Below are positions 44,541-54,056 of a DNA stretch of 64,000 bases, one piece after another; position 1 is the stretch's first letter; each line of letters starts with the position of its first letter. The stretch is taken from assembly GCA_019218315.1 (NCBI GenBank), contig JAHUUI010000006.1, positions 96,652-160,651 on the forward strand, read 5' to 3'. The translations under genes and the position numbers were made by a program. Below the pieces are notes generated by a model that saw nothing but the letters and a program-made list of their open reading frames with translations, was not told the DNA's origin and searched no databases. The stretch is from Cardiobacteriaceae bacterium TAE3-ERU3 (GTDB taxonomy: Bacteria > Pseudomonadota > Gammaproteobacteria > Cardiobacteriales > Cardiobacteriaceae).

Positions 44541-45917
44541 ATGAATAAAAGCTTAGTAACGATTGCTTTGGCAGGATTATGGAGTGTAGCAGCACATGCT
44601 GAACCAGCGCCGGATTTTAGTGCGCTGTTTGAGCAAACTAAGGACAGTGTGGTGAGTGTCGAAGTAGAGGCAACAGTGCCTCGTAATGCGTATCAGCAAC
44701 AGATTCCCCCGGGATTTCCACCTGAATTATTCGAGCATTTTTTTGGTCGCCCACTCCCCTATGGGGAACAAGCACCAGAGCGTCGCCAGTCTGGGCAAGG
44801 CTCCGGTTTTATTATTGATGGTGATGGCTATATTTTGACTAATGCTCATGTGGTTGAAGGTGCGGATAAGGTCACTGTGCAACTGATTGACCGTCATGAA
44901 TATGATGCTGAGGTGATTGGGGTAGATCAGCGTACCGATGTTGCATTGCTAAAAATTGATGGTCAGGATTTACCTGTTGCGGCGCTGGGCAACTCGGATG
45001 ATGTGAAAGTTGGTGACTGGGTGCTCGCTATTGGCTCGCCATTCGGCTTTACACATACAGCGACTAAAGGCATCGTTAGTGCAGTATCACGCAGCCTGCC
45101 CAACGGTGCATATGTACCTTTTATTCAGACTGATGCCGCAGTTAATCCAGGAAATTCTGGTGGACCACTGTTTAACAGTAAAGGTGAGGTAATCGGTATC
45201 AACTCACAAATTTATAGCCGCAGTGGCGCATTCAATGGTTTGGCATTTTCTATTCCGATTAATGTCGCTAAAAATGTTGCTGATCAACTTAAAGAGGGGG
45301 GCGAGGTTTCTCGTGGCTGGCTTGGTGTGAGCATTCAGGGTATTGATCAGGCGTTGGCTAAGTCATTTGGTATGGATCATCCGCAAGGAGCATTGATCAC
45401 CGGTATTATGCCTGATAGCCCCGCCAAGGCTGCTGGGTTAAAACCGGGTGATGTGGTGCTTAGTTATAACGGTAAGCAGATCAATAAATCTTCAGACTTG
45501 CCGCCAATGGTTGCTTTGACCCCGATCGGTGATGAGGCCGAGCTGGAAGTGTTGCGTAATGGCAAGAAGGAAACCGTAATCGTGACCATCGGCAACCTCG
45601 AAAGTATGTCTACCGAAACGGCAACCTCAGCGAAAACAATACTTGGGTTAAGCCTGCGCAATTTGGATGAGAATGAGCGTAAAGAGCTGGGGCTGGAAGA
45701 TCAGGGTGTGTTAGTCAGCTCGGTCAAGCGTGACTCAGCGGCTGCCAAAGCTGGTTTGCGTGCAAATGATATTCTGCTTGCAGTTGGTAGCCGTACCGTT
45801 GATAGCGTTAAAGCCGCATCAGCTGCATTGCAGGATGCTGAAAAGCGTGGCGGTGTGGCGCTGTTGATCCGCCGCGGTGAGCAAACAGTCTATTTACCTC
45901 TCGATATCCAGCAATAA
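44541..45917 (+). CDS. Periplasmic serine protease, Do/DegP-DegQ-MucD family
   Basis: 458 aa. Signal peptide MNKSLVTIALAGLWSVAAHA. The trypsin-like domain has the triad His (LTNAHVVEGAD), Asp (QRTDVALLKID) and Ser (NPGNSGGPLFNSKGEVIG), followed by two PDZ domains (from about 255 and 355). Its size and short Q-loop region (PPGFPPELFEHFFGRPLP) fit MucD/DegQ. Start at ATG 44541 with GGAG 7-10 bases upstream; the upstream in-frame codon at 44529 is not needed. Degrades or refolds damaged envelope proteins in known relatives. Confidence 0.95.
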   Translation: MNKSLVTIALAGLWSVAAHAEPAPDFSALFEQTKDSVVSVEVEATVPRNAYQQQIPPGFPPELFEHFFGRPLPYGEQAPERRQSGQGSGFIIDGDGYILTNAHVVEGADKVTVQLIDRHEYDAEVIGVDQRTDVALLKIDGQDLPVAALGNSDDVKVGDWVLAIGSPFGFTHTATKGIVSAVSRSLPNGAYVPFIQTDAAVNPGNSGGPLFNSKGEVIGINSQIYSRSGAFNGLAFSIPINVAKNVADQLKEGGEVSRGWLGVSIQGIDQALAKSFGMDHPQGALITGIMPDSPAKAAGLKPGDVVLSYNGKQINKSSDLPPMVALTPIGDEAELEVLRNGKKETVIVTIGNLESMSTETATSAKTILGLSLRNLDENERKELGLEDQGVLVSSVKRDSAAAKAGLRANDILLAVGSRTVDSVKAASAALQDAEKRGGVALLIRRGEQTVYLPLDIQQ

Positions 45918-45925
45918 TATGATGA

Positions 45926-45997
45926 CATGCATCGCACTTTTGGGTGATGCATGATTAATTGACCTTGATTTAGTCAGCACCCACTTTTGTGGGTGTT
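45926..45997 (+). promoter_or_regulatory. Two hairpins between the protease gene and the PiT gene
   Basis: CATGCATC (45926-45933)/GATGCATG (45946-45953) and CACCCAC (45978-45984)/GTGGGTG (45989-45995, loop TTTT, extended by G-U and A-T). Neither is followed by a clear T run. They may form a weak or Rho-assisted end for the protease mRNA, or a leader of the transporter gene. Confidence 0.45.
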
Positions 45998-46053
45998 GTC
46001 ACATTACCGACATATTCGCCTTGCAAAATGAAGTTTTTAATTTAGGAAAAATT

Positions 46054-47637
46054 ATGACTTCACTTCCTCGTACAGGCTTTTTAGGGGTTTCTAGCCTCAG
46101 TTGGCTATTTGCGATCTTACTTTTAGGATCTGTTGGGTATTTTATGTGGTGGGGTATGGCTTATACCGAATACCATCACGTCGCAATATTTATTATTGCA
46201 GCCTTGTTTGGCATTTTTATGGCATTCAATATTGGCGGTAATGACGTCGCTAACTCATTTGGTACTAGTGTCGGTGCTGGTACTTTATCAATCACTCAGG
46301 CGCTGATGGTAGCCGCTGTCTTTGAAGTTAGTGGTGCTGTGATTGCTGGCGGTGAGGTAACAGATACGATCCGTAAGGGCATTGTTGATTTGAGTAGTGT
46401 AGCGCTTGAGCCAATGCAGTTTGTGTATATCATGATGTCATCTTTAATGGCCGCTGCGTTTTGGTTACTGTTTGCGACGAAAAAAGGCTGGCCTGTTTCA
46501 ACCACGCATTCAATTATTGGTGGTATCGTCGGTGCTTCGCTTACGCTTGGCGTGATTTTGCCTGAAGTACATGCGACGAGCTTGGTACAGTGGGGTGAAA
46601 TTGGCTCTATTGCGATATCTTGGGTGTTATCACCAGCACTGGGCGGGTTGATGTCCTATATTTTGTTCGGGTTGATTAAGAAGCATATTCTCAATTTTAA
46701 TGATGCTGCCGAAGACCGCCTGAAAGATATCAAGAAGCAGAAAAAAGCCCTCAAAAAGAAGAACAAAAAAGCTTTTGAACGGCTTTCTGAGTTGCAGCAA
46801 ATTGCCTATACCAGTGCCATGGCGCGAGACGCACGTGCTTATCGTGATGATGATTATGATGCCGAAGACCTTGAGTCTGACTATTATCGTGAGCTAGAGC
46901 GCATTGAAGCGCAGAAAGAAGATGTGAATGCACATCATGCATTGGAGCACTGGGTGCCGCTATTGGCTGCCGGGGGCGCTATGATTATATCCGCAATGAT
47001 GCTGTTTAAAGGACTCAAACACCTTGAATTGGGGCTGAGTTCGTTGAGCAACTATCTGATTATGGGTATGATCGGTGCGACGGTTTGGATGGCGACGTTC
47101 ATTTATGCCAAAACACTCAAGACTGAAAATCTGGGTAAAGCTACCTTCCTCGTATTTAGCTGGATGCAGGTATTTACCGCCTCTGGTTTTGCATTCAGTC
47201 ATGGTTCGAATGATATCGCTAACGCGATTGGTCCATTTGCTGCGATTCTCGATGTGCTGAAAACCAACAATATAGCTTCACAAGCACCAGTGCCGTTAGT
47301 GGCGATGGTGGTATTTGGCATTGCGCTAATTGCAGGCTTGTGGTTTATCGGTAAGGAAGTTATTCAGACGGTTGGTACCAACTTGGCCAAAATGCATCCG
47401 TCTTCCGGGTTTGCGGCTGAGCTGTCAGCTGCGTCAGTCGTAATGATTGCCTCAATATTGGGTTTACCCGTTTCAAGTACGCATATTTTGGTTGGCGCGG
47501 TACTTGGTATTGGCTTGGTCAACCACAATGCAAATTGGAAATTAATGCGACCAATTGCGATGGCTTGGGTTATTACACTACCTGCTGCTGGTATCATCGC
47601 GAGTATTGCATTTTTGTTATTGAATAAGCTTGCCTGA
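46054..47637 (+). CDS. PiT-family inorganic phosphate transporter
   Basis: Inner-membrane phosphate:cation symporter, 527 aa from ATG 46054 (AGGA 7-10 bases upstream). The two family signatures are present: [18 protein letters not shown] near residue 65 and [18 protein letters not shown] near 385, in inverted halves. Between them is a large charged cytoplasmic loop ([18 protein letters not shown], then an acidic [14 protein letters not shown] stretch). No DUF47/PhoU-like partner is adjacent. The 6S RNA promoter begins 5 bases after the stop. Confidence 0.93.
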   Translation: MTSLPRTGFLGVSSLSWLFAILLLGSVGYFMWWGMAYTEYHHVAIFIIAALFGIFMAFNIGGNDVANSFGTSVGAGTLSITQALMVAAVFEVSGAVIAGGEVTDTIRKGIVDLSSVALEPMQFVYIMMSSLMAAAFWLLFATKKGWPVSTTHSIIGGIVGASLTLGVILPEVHATSLVQWGEIGSIAISWVLSPALGGLMSYILFGLIKKHILNFNDAAEDRLKDIKKQKKALKKKNKKAFERLSELQQIAYTSAMARDARAYRDDDYDAEDLESDYYRELERIEAQKEDVNAHHALEHWVPLLAAGGAMIISAMMLFKGLKHLELGLSSLSNYLIMGMIGATVWMATFIYAKTLKTENLGKATFLVFSWMQVFTASGFAFSHGSNDIANAIGPFAAILDVLKTNNIASQAPVPLVAMVVFGIALIAGLWFIGKEVIQTVGTNLAKMHPSSGFAAELSAASVVMIASILGLPVSSTHILVGAVLGIGLVNHNANWKLMRPIAMAWVITLPAAGIIASIAFLLLNKLA

Positions 47638-47641
47638 CCCT

Positions 47642-47670
47642 TTGACAAGCAAAATATCCTGGCGTATAGT
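47642..47670 (+). promoter_or_regulatory. Promoter of 6S RNA
   Basis: TTGACA (47642-47647), 17-base spacer, TATAGT (47665-47670). Initiation is expected near 47677, at the base of the closing stem of the RNA. Confidence 0.85.
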
Positions 47671-47676
47671 TTGCTC

Positions 47677-47869
47677 ATAGCATGGCTGCAGGGTTCGCGT
47701 TTCCTACAGACCCCTTGACCCTAATTACTTAGTGCCCGGGAGTCAGACGCGGTCGGGCGAGCAAGCTCACCTTGAGTGAGAAGCCCGAAGACCTGCTGAG
47801 ACACCCACTTGAACCTCTCGGTTCAAGGGCAGATGGTTAAGCGGCCCAGGTGGTCATGCTCTATATTCC
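47677..47869 (+). ncRNA. ssrS: 6S RNA
   Basis: A 190-base non-coding transcript between its own sigma-70 promoter and a terminator. Its ends pair (AGCATG near 47679 with CATGCT near 47856). The interior resembles gammaproteobacterial 6S RNA: GAGCAAGCTCACC-like and AGTGAGAAGCCCG segments, then CACTTGAACC and GGTTCAAGGG, the CTTGAACC/GGTTCAAGGG hairpin of the family; the 3' end ATTCC equals the E. coli end. 6S RNA binds sigma-70 polymerase in stationary phase. In many relatives it precedes fau/ygfA; here it precedes rpsF. Confidence 0.85.
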
Positions 47870-47897
47870 AGCCCGATGTATTGCATCGGGCTTTTTA
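47870..47897 (+). terminator. Intrinsic terminator of 6S RNA
   Basis: AGCCCGATG (47870-47878) with CATCGGGCT (47884-47892), 5-base loop, followed by TTTT. Confidence 0.9.
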
Positions 47898-47974
47898 TTT
47901 GCGTTCGAGATAGACTGCGGAATCCTAATCTACAACTCGACACTCAATCAGAAGTAACTGATCATTTCTCGAAG

Positions 47975-48003
47975 TTGCGGTTTTCTCTTGATTTTGTTAT
48001 AGT
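47975..48003 (+). promoter_or_regulatory. Promoter of the rpsF operon
   Basis: TTGCGG (47975-47980), 17-base spacer, TATAGT (47998-48003), then TTCGCGCCC, a G/C-rich discriminator. The start of transcription is expected near 48010, giving an untranslated leader of about 89 bases. Confidence 0.7.
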
Positions 48004-48013
48004 TCGCGCCCTT

Positions 48014-48060
48014 GCTACGGACTGTGGATATAGTCTGTGGCATCTCCTTGCTGCTTGGAG
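48014..48060 (+). promoter_or_regulatory. Structured leader of the rpsF operon
   Basis: GCTACGGACT (48014-48023) pairs with AGTCTGTGGC (48032-48041), all ten positions including two G-U. CTCCTT (48044-48049) can pair either with the nearby GGAG (48057-48060) or with the ribosome site AAGGAG (48088-48093). Known rpsF leaders bind the S6:S18 complex for feedback control; this could be such an element, though the hallmark bulge was not confirmed. Confidence 0.45.
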
Positions 48061-48098
48061 TTATGCAAGTGGCTGTTTTTAATCCATAAGGAGCAATT

Positions 48099-48428
48099 AT
48101 GCGTCATTATGAAATCGTTTTTCTGGTTCATCCCGACCAGAGCGAACAGGTCAATGGTATGGTTGAGCGTTACCGCTCAATGATCGAAAGCAAGGGTGGC
48201 AGCGTGCACCGTTTCGAAGATTGGGGTCGCCGTGTATTGGCATATCCAATCCAGAAGCTGGTCAAGGCTCACTACATTCTCATGAACATCGAGTGTGATG
48301 CCGATACGCTGGAAGAGCTTGAAAGCAACTTCCGTTTCAACGACGCGGTTCTGCGTCACATGACCATCCGTCGCGAAGAAGCCATCACTGATGCTTCTCC
48401 GATGATGCAAGAAAGCAACAAGAAATAA
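48099..48428 (+). CDS. rpsF: 30S ribosomal protein S6
   Basis: 109 aa, starting [18 protein letters not shown], with the S6 core [17 protein letters not shown]. Acidic C-terminal tail is short (no poly-Glu extension). First gene of rpsF-rpsR-rplI; priB, found between rpsF and rpsR in enterobacteria, is absent. AAGGAG ribosome site. Confidence 0.97.
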   Translation: MRHYEIVFLVHPDQSEQVNGMVERYRSMIESKGGSVHRFEDWGRRVLAYPIQKLVKAHYILMNIECDADTLEELESNFRFNDAVLRHMTIRREEAITDASPMMQESNKK

Positions 48429-48438
48429 GGAGTAGATT

Positions 48439-48651
48439 ATGGCTCGTCGCAGAATGTGTCGTTTCACAGCCGATGGCGTGAAAGAAATCGATTATAAAGA
48501 TCTCGATACCTTGAAGTCTTACATTACTGAAGTAGGCAAAATTGTTCCAGCACGTATTACTGGTACTAATGCTTACTATCAGCGTCAGTTGGCCACAGCG
48601 GTCAAGCGCGCGCGTTTCCTCGCGTTGTTGCCTTACTCTGACCAGCACTAA
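48439..48651 (+). CDS. rpsR: 30S ribosomal protein S18
   Basis: 70 aa, close to the usual 75. [15 protein letters not shown] and [19 protein letters not shown] are the S18 signatures, and [13 protein letters not shown] closes the protein. Ten bases after rpsF, with AAGGAG upstream. Confidence 0.97.
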   Translation: MARRRMCRFTADGVKEIDYKDLDTLKSYITEVGKIVPARITGTNAYYQRQLATAVKRARFLALLPYSDQH

Positions 48652-48663
48652 GGAGGCAATTTA

Positions 48664-49113
48664 ATGGATATTATTTTGTTAGATCGCGTTGTAGGTCTTG
48701 GTGAACTGGGCGACACCGTTTCAGTTAAATCCGGCTATGCACGCAACTATTTGATCCCAACTGGCAAGGCTACTGAAGCTACTAAAGCCAATTTGGAAAA
48801 ATTTGAAGCGCGCCGCGCAGAGCTTGAAAAGCAATTGGCTGAGCGCCTTGCTGACTCACAGCGCCGTGCTGAAGCACTTAATGGTAAAGTGCTGACTATC
48901 TTTTCTAAAGCTGGTGATGAAGGCAAACTGTTTGGTTCAGTTGGCACACAGCAAATTGCTGAAGCCGCTGAGCAACAAGGTTTGGAAGTTGAGCGTCAGG
49001 AAATTCTGATGCCTAATGGTACCATCCGTGAATTGGGCGAATATGAAGTTGATTTACAGCTTTATGGTGATATCGCCGCTCAAGTATTGGTACGTGTCGT
49101 CGTCAGCGAGTAA
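48664..49113 (+). CDS. rplI: 50S ribosomal protein L9
   Basis: 149 aa. N-terminal MDIILLDRVVGLGELGDTVS and GYARNYLIPTGKA are the L9 signature; a long connecting helix is followed by the C-terminal RNA-binding domain. AAGGAGG ribosome site. A bidirectional terminator ends the operon. Confidence 0.97.
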   Translation: MDIILLDRVVGLGELGDTVSVKSGYARNYLIPTGKATEATKANLEKFEARRAELEKQLAERLADSQRRAEALNGKVLTIFSKAGDEGKLFGSVGTQQIAEAAEQQGLEVERQEILMPNGTIRELGEYEVDLQLYGDIAAQVLVRVVVSE

Positions 49114-49203
49114 TTGCTGACAGTCAAATAATGAACATGCTATATCAGACACACGGTTGTTTTGTGTGGCAGAATAATTGTTTGGCTTAGATATACCGAA
49201 ACA

Positions 49204-49236
49204 AAAAAGCCCGCACATGGTTGCGGGCTTTTTGTT
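49204..49236. terminator. Terminator after rplI
   Basis: AAAAAGCCCGCA (49204-49215) with TGCGGGCTTTTT (49222-49233), 6-base loop, followed by further T after one G. Confidence 0.92.
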
Positions 49237-49332
49237 TTTTAGACCGCAACACTATAATGCATACTCGCCAGTGTGTCTGGGTGATTGGTGGGGATATCGG
49301 GTTCGGTATTAGGGATAAATGGAAGGGTGAAC

Positions 49333-50712
49333 ATGGCAGAATATGATGAAGAAGCACGGGTCAAAGAGTCTCCAAAATCGCGGGAAGCAGAACAGGCGGT
49401 TATTGGCGGACTGTTGATTGATAACAATGCATGGGAGCGGGTGGCTGACCGTGTTCAGGCAAGTGATTTCTTCTATCAAAATCACCGTGTAATTTTTCAG
49501 TCTTTGGTTACGCTGGCGGATAAGTCGCAGCCGTTTGATGTGGTGACGATTGCTGAATTGCTGCGTAATCGCGAAGAGCTGGAAGAAGCTGGCGGGATTG
49601 AATACTTGCGCCAGTTAGGTATGGAAACACCAAGTGCGGTTAACGTAGTTGCGTATGCTGATATTGTGCGCGAGAGAGCAGTATTGCGTCAGTTAATTGC
49701 AACTTCGGGCGAAATCGCCAATAGCGCCTATTTCCCCGAAGGGCGTGATGTTAAATCATTGCTTGATAGTGCGGAACAGCGTGTGTTTGCCATCGCCAAT
49801 CAATATCAAAAGAATGAGCGTGAAGGTTTCCAACAGGTTAAAAATGTTGCGGCTGATGCGGTTGAATATATTAAAGAGCTGGCACGGCGTGACAGTAATA
49901 TCACTGGTTTTCCAACCGGGTTTACCGATCTTGATGATAAAACTGCCGGCTTGCAACCTGGTGATTTGATTATCGTGGCCGGGCGTCCGTCGATGGGTAA
50001 GACCACTTTTTCGATGAATATTGCCGAGCATATCGCTTTGGCGACGAACCAGCCTGTGGCCGTGTTTTCTTTGGAAATGCCAGCGCGATCTTTAGTCATG
50101 CGTATGATTGCTTCTTTGGGGCGGGTTGAGTCCGAGCAGTTGCGGACGGGTAAGCTGGATAAGCACAATCTGGGCAAAATGACGATGGCGGTTAATCAGC
50201 TGACCGGCGCCCCTATTTTTATTGATGATAGCTCTAGCCTTAGTCCAACTGAGCTGCGTGCTCGCGCACGGCGCTTACAGCGTGAAGAGGGGCAGCTGGC
50301 GTTGATTCTGATCGATTATTTGCAGTTGATGCAGTTACCTGATTCTAACGAAAACCGCGCGACACAGATTTCCGATATATCTCGCTCGTTAAAGCTATTG
50401 GCAAAAGAGCTCAATGTGCCGGTGATTGCGCTGTCGCAATTAAACCGTTCGCTTGAATCTCGACCGGATAAGCGACCAGTAATGTCTGATATTCGTGAAT
50501 CGGGTGCGATTGAGCAGGATGCGGATGTGATTATGTTTGTTTACCGCGATGAGGTCTATAACGAGAACAGTGATGATGCAGGCATTGCGGAGATTATTAT
50601 TGGTAAGCAGCGTAATGGTCCGATCGGTAAGGTCAAGCTGGCCTTTCTTGGTAAATACACCAAGTTTGATAATTTGTCTGCAGGGTATATCGACCCGGAT
50701 GAGGGAGAGTAG
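49333..50712 (+). CDS. dnaB: Replicative DNA helicase
   Basis: 459 aa from ATG 49333, preceded by GGAAGGG; the frame opens at 49285 without a ribosome site. N-terminal domain (EAEQAVIGGLLIDNNAW), linker, then the RecA-like motor with Walker A GRPSMGKTTF, Walker B LILIDYLQLM and the arginine-bearing VMSDIRESGAIEQDAD segment. Unwinds DNA ahead of the replisome. rplI, dnaB and alr follow one another as in E. coli and Pseudomonas. Confidence 0.97.
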   Translation: MAEYDEEARVKESPKSREAEQAVIGGLLIDNNAWERVADRVQASDFFYQNHRVIFQSLVTLADKSQPFDVVTIAELLRNREELEEAGGIEYLRQLGMETPSAVNVVAYADIVRERAVLRQLIATSGEIANSAYFPEGRDVKSLLDSAEQRVFAIANQYQKNEREGFQQVKNVAADAVEYIKELARRDSNITGFPTGFTDLDDKTAGLQPGDLIIVAGRPSMGKTTFSMNIAEHIALATNQPVAVFSLEMPARSLVMRMIASLGRVESEQLRTGKLDKHNLGKMTMAVNQLTGAPIFIDDSSSLSPTELRARARRLQREEGQLALILIDYLQLMQLPDSNENRATQISDISRSLKLLAKELNVPVIALSQLNRSLESRPDKRPVMSDIRESGAIEQDADVIMFVYRDEVYNENSDDAGIAEIIIGKQRNGPIGKVKLAFLGKYTKFDNLSAGYIDPDEGE

Positions 50713-50714
50713 CG

Positions 50715-51788
50715 ATGCGCCCATTACGAGCTGAGATTGATCTTGCAGCACTACGCCATAATTTACGTGAATTGAGTAAGCGTGCAGAGCCAGCTTCAGT
50801 GATTGCAGTGGTAAAAGCCAATGCGTATGGGCATGGTGTGGAGCATGTGCTACCGGCATTGAGTGAAGCACCACAATTGGCTGTGGCTTGTATTGAGGAG
50901 GCTGTTACTTTACGCAAATTGGGCGCAGCTCAGCCGGTTGTTTTGCTGGAAGGGATCTTTGCGGCTGATGAAATTGCCTTGTGTGCCCGGGAAGATTTTA
51001 TCCCGGTAATTCATGATTTGCGCCAGCTTGAATGGCTACGCATGCAATCTATGTATCCACTCAAGGCATGGCTTAAGGTTGATAGTGGTATGCATCGCCT
51101 AGGTTTTCAGCCTACAGATATGAAGGAAAGTATTGTTGCTGCTAAGCAACTGGCGCATATCGAGTGGCTTGGGATTGTCAGTCATTTTGCTTGTGCTGAT
51201 GAGATTGATCACAGCCATGCATTAATGCAATTAAGACGTTTGGATGATTTGGTCTTGCCTGAAGGTTGGATGCGCTGTCTTGCCAACTCTGCAGCGTTAC
51301 TGCAGCTGGATGATGTATGTGCGGACTGGGTACGGCCAGGCTTGGCGTTGTATGGTATGTCGCCCATTGCGGATACAACGGCGGCAGATTTTGGTTTGCA
51401 TCCGGTCATGCGCTTGCGTACAGAAGTCTTGGCAGTACGTTTGTTGCAAGCAGGTGAGAGCGCTGGTTACGGGCAAGGATTTGTTGCACCATCTCATGGA
51501 CAGTTAGCGACGATTGCACTGGGCTATGGTGATGGTTTCTCCCGTACGATTCCCAGTGGCAAAGTCATGGTACGTATTGATGATAAGTCCTATCCACTGG
51601 TTGGGTGTATTGCCATGGATATGGCATTGGTATGGCTGGGTGATGATCGTGTATCACCCGGTGATGAAGTAGTGCTATGGGGTGATGGGCACGCTGTAGA
51701 GCTGGTGGCTGAAGCGGCGCAGACTATTCCTTATACACTGACGACTATGTTAACTGCCCGGGTGCATCGTGAGGTGGTCAATGGCTAA
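50715..51788 (+). CDS. alr: Alanine racemase
   Basis: PLP enzyme producing D-alanine for peptidoglycan. 357 aa. PLP lysine in VIAVVKANAYGHG near residue 34; the catalytic Tyr on the other face is likely in GESAGYGQGFV. GGTIA-type region appears as ATIALGYGDGFSR. Starts 2 bases after dnaB and overlaps radA by 8 bases. Confidence 0.95.
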   Translation: MRPLRAEIDLAALRHNLRELSKRAEPASVIAVVKANAYGHGVEHVLPALSEAPQLAVACIEEAVTLRKLGAAQPVVLLEGIFAADEIALCAREDFIPVIHDLRQLEWLRMQSMYPLKAWLKVDSGMHRLGFQPTDMKESIVAAKQLAHIEWLGIVSHFACADEIDHSHALMQLRRLDDLVLPEGWMRCLANSAALLQLDDVCADWVRPGLALYGMSPIADTTAADFGLHPVMRLRTEVLAVRLLQAGESAGYGQGFVAPSHGQLATIALGYGDGFSRTIPSGKVMVRIDDKSYPLVGCIAMDMALVWLGDDRVSPGDEVVLWGDGHAVELVAEAAQTIPYTLTTMLTARVHREVVNG

Positions 51789-53157
51789 GGCTAAATCGCG
51801 TTTTGTCTGTCAGCACTGCGCTGCGGACTATCCCAAATGGCAGGGACAGTGCCACGAATGTGGGCAATGGAACTGCCTTGAGGAAGAGGCGGTAGTCGCT
51901 GCACCACCATCAGGTGCTAAAAGTGGGGCGCGTAGTGGCTATGCTGGTGTTGCTGCTGGCCAGGTGCAGCGGCTTAATGAAATAGAATTGTTTGAAGAAA
52001 CGCTGACACCGTGTGGCATTAGCGAGTTTGATCGTGTGCTCGGTGGAGGTTTAGTCAAGGGTAGCGTAGTGCTGATCGGTGGTGATCCGGGCATTGGTAA
52101 ATCGACGTTGCTGCTGCAAACAGTAGCGCACTTGGCTAAATCGCACGCTTGTCTTTATGTCAGTGGCGAAGAATCACCGCGCCAGATTGGCCTACGCGCT
52201 GAGCGCTTGGGGCTGTCACGCGATGATATCGTCCTGTTTAGCGAAACACAGGTGGAAAAGATTTTGGCCACTGCTGTTGAACACAAGCCACAAGTTTTGG
52301 TAGTTGATTCGATCCAGACGCTATATAGCGATGCTCTTAGTGCCGCACCCGGTGCGGTAAGTCAATTGCGTGAGTCTGCCGCACAGCTGGTACGGTTTGC
52401 AAAAAGTAGCGGTACGACAGTATTCATTATTGGCCACGTGACTAAAGAAGGTGCTATTGCCGGGCCTCGAGTACTGGAGCATATGGTGGATACGGTACTG
52501 TATTTTGAGAGTGAGGCGGGCAGTCGGTTCCGGATGTTACGTGCAGTGAAGAACCGCTTTGGACCTGTCAATGAACTGGGTATGTTTGCGATGCTCGAAG
52601 GCGGCTTGAAGCCAGTGAATAATCCATCTGCTATCTTTTTGTCTCGCCCTGATGGTCAGCAGCCGGGTAGTGTGGTTGTGCCTGTATGGGAAGGGAGCCG
52701 TGCATTGTTGGTTGAGGTGCAGGCGCTGGTTGATACGACGGGTGGCAGTTATGCACGACGGGTGACGCTAGGATTAGATGGCGGTCGCTTGGCAATGCTG
52801 CTCGCGGTTATGAATCGTCATGCAGGTGTCGCAACCCATGATATGGATGTGTTTGCCAATGTGGTTGGTGGTTTGAAAGTGAGTGAGACGGCAACAGACC
52901 TGGCGGTCATAGCTGCGGTTTGCTCTAGTTTACGTGACCGCGTGATCGCAACGCATACGGTGGTATTTGGGGAGGTGGGGCTATCTGGTGAGCTGCGCCC
53001 TGTAGCCAATGGAGAAGCGCGGCTAAAAGCTGCGAAGCAGCACGGATTCAAACGCGTGATTGTCCCGCAGGCAAATGCGCCACATGCTAAGATAGCTGGT
53101 TTGACTGTAGAAGCGGTTGCGACAGTGGATGATGCCCTGCAACTGTTATTTGATTAA
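51781..53157 (+). CDS. radA: DNA repair protein RadA
   Basis: 458 aa from ATG 51781 (MAKAKSRFVC). N-terminal zinc finger CQHC...CHEC, RecA-like domain with GGDPGIGKSTLLLQ and the family-specific KNRFG motif (VKNRFGPVNELGMF), and a Lon-like C-terminal domain. Acts in recombination as a branch-migration helicase. An upstream GTG at 51769 is in frame but would be inside alr. Confidence 0.96.
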   Translation: MAKAKSRFVCQHCAADYPKWQGQCHECGQWNCLEEEAVVAAPPSGAKSGARSGYAGVAAGQVQRLNEIELFEETLTPCGISEFDRVLGGGLVKGSVVLIGGDPGIGKSTLLLQTVAHLAKSHACLYVSGEESPRQIGLRAERLGLSRDDIVLFSETQVEKILATAVEHKPQVLVVDSIQTLYSDALSAAPGAVSQLRESAAQLVRFAKSSGTTVFIIGHVTKEGAIAGPRVLEHMVDTVLYFESEAGSRFRMLRAVKNRFGPVNELGMFAMLEGGLKPVNNPSAIFLSRPDGQQPGSVVVPVWEGSRALLVEVQALVDTTGGSYARRVTLGLDGGRLAMLLAVMNRHAGVATHDMDVFANVVGGLKVSETATDLAVIAAVCSSLRDRVIATHTVVFGEVGLSGELRPVANGEARLKAAKQHGFKRVIVPQANAPHAKIAGLTVEAVATVDDALQLLFD

Positions 53158-53174
53158 TCATTAGGAGTGCAATT

Positions 53175-54053
53175 ATGACACAAGCGATTAATATCGCCGT
53201 TTTCCCTGTTGCTGGGTTTGGTACACGCTTTTTACCGGCGACCAAGGCGAGTCCGAAGGAAATGTTGCCAGTGGTTGATAAGCCACTGATCCAATATGCG
53301 GTTGATGAAGCTTATGCTGCAGGTATCCGTACGATGGTTTTTGTCACCGGACGTAATAAGTGGTCGATCACAGAGCATTATGACGTGGCTTATGAGCTTG
53401 AAAGTGAGTTGGAACAACGCAATAAGCAAGAGTTCCTTAAGATCGTACGTGAGATCAAACCTGATGATATGCGCGTGGTATATATCCGCCAGGAATTGGC
53501 TCTTGGTTTAGGGCATGCTGTATTGTGTGCACGTCCTATCGTTCGTGATCGTCCTTTTGCCGTGTTACTTGCCGATGATCTGCTTTATAACGATGGTAAG
53601 CCAGTAATGCAGCAAATGGTTGAGGTTTACGATAAGCATCAGCAGGGTGTTCTGGGTGTGCAAGAAGTGCCTCAAGAGCATACTAAGCGTTATGGCATCA
53701 TTACAGAAGGTGCGCGCATCAATGAGCAAGTTTGTACAGTTGAGGCAATTGTTGAAAAGCCGGATCCAGCTGATGCACCTTCGAGACAAGCGGTCATCGG
53801 TCGCTATATCCTGCCAGGCAGAATTATGGATATTCTCGCTGAGACGAAACCAGGTGCTGGAGGTGAAATTCAATTGACAGATGCTATTGAACAACTGATC
53901 AAGGAAAAAACAGTACTTGCTTATCAATATGACGGTGTGCGTTATGACTGTGGTGACAAGTTGGGATATTTAAAAGCAAACGTTGAAATGGGCTTGCGTC
54001 ACGCAGAGCTCGGTGAAGGTTTTGCTGAATTTTTGAAGAAATTAGAGGTGTAA
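53175..54053 (+). CDS. galU: UTP-glucose-1-phosphate uridylyltransferase
   Basis: Makes UDP-glucose for envelope polysaccharides. 292 aa. Nucleotide-binding GFGTRFLPATKASPKEMLP, then LPVVDKPLIQYAVDEA and the GRYILPGRIMDIL segment. AGGAG 8-12 bases before the ATG. Followed directly by glmS, so both UDP-sugar routes are served by one transcript. Confidence 0.96.
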   Translation: MTQAINIAVFPVAGFGTRFLPATKASPKEMLPVVDKPLIQYAVDEAYAAGIRTMVFVTGRNKWSITEHYDVAYELESELEQRNKQEFLKIVREIKPDDMRVVYIRQELALGLGHAVLCARPIVRDRPFAVLLADDLLYNDGKPVMQQMVEVYDKHQQGVLGVQEVPQEHTKRYGIITEGARINEQVCTVEAIVEKPDPADAPSRQAVIGRYILPGRIMDILAETKPGAGGEIQLTDAIEQLIKEKTVLAYQYDGVRYDCGDKLGYLKANVEMGLRHAELGEGFAEFLKKLEV

Positions 54054-54056
54054 GTG

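Noticed and set aside
12780..49640. Pasteurellaceae-type DNA uptake signal AAGTGCGGT
   Set aside because: I found three copies (near 12780, 27880, 49630), not far above chance for a 9-mer over both strands of 64 kb, and no extended flanks shared by all of them.
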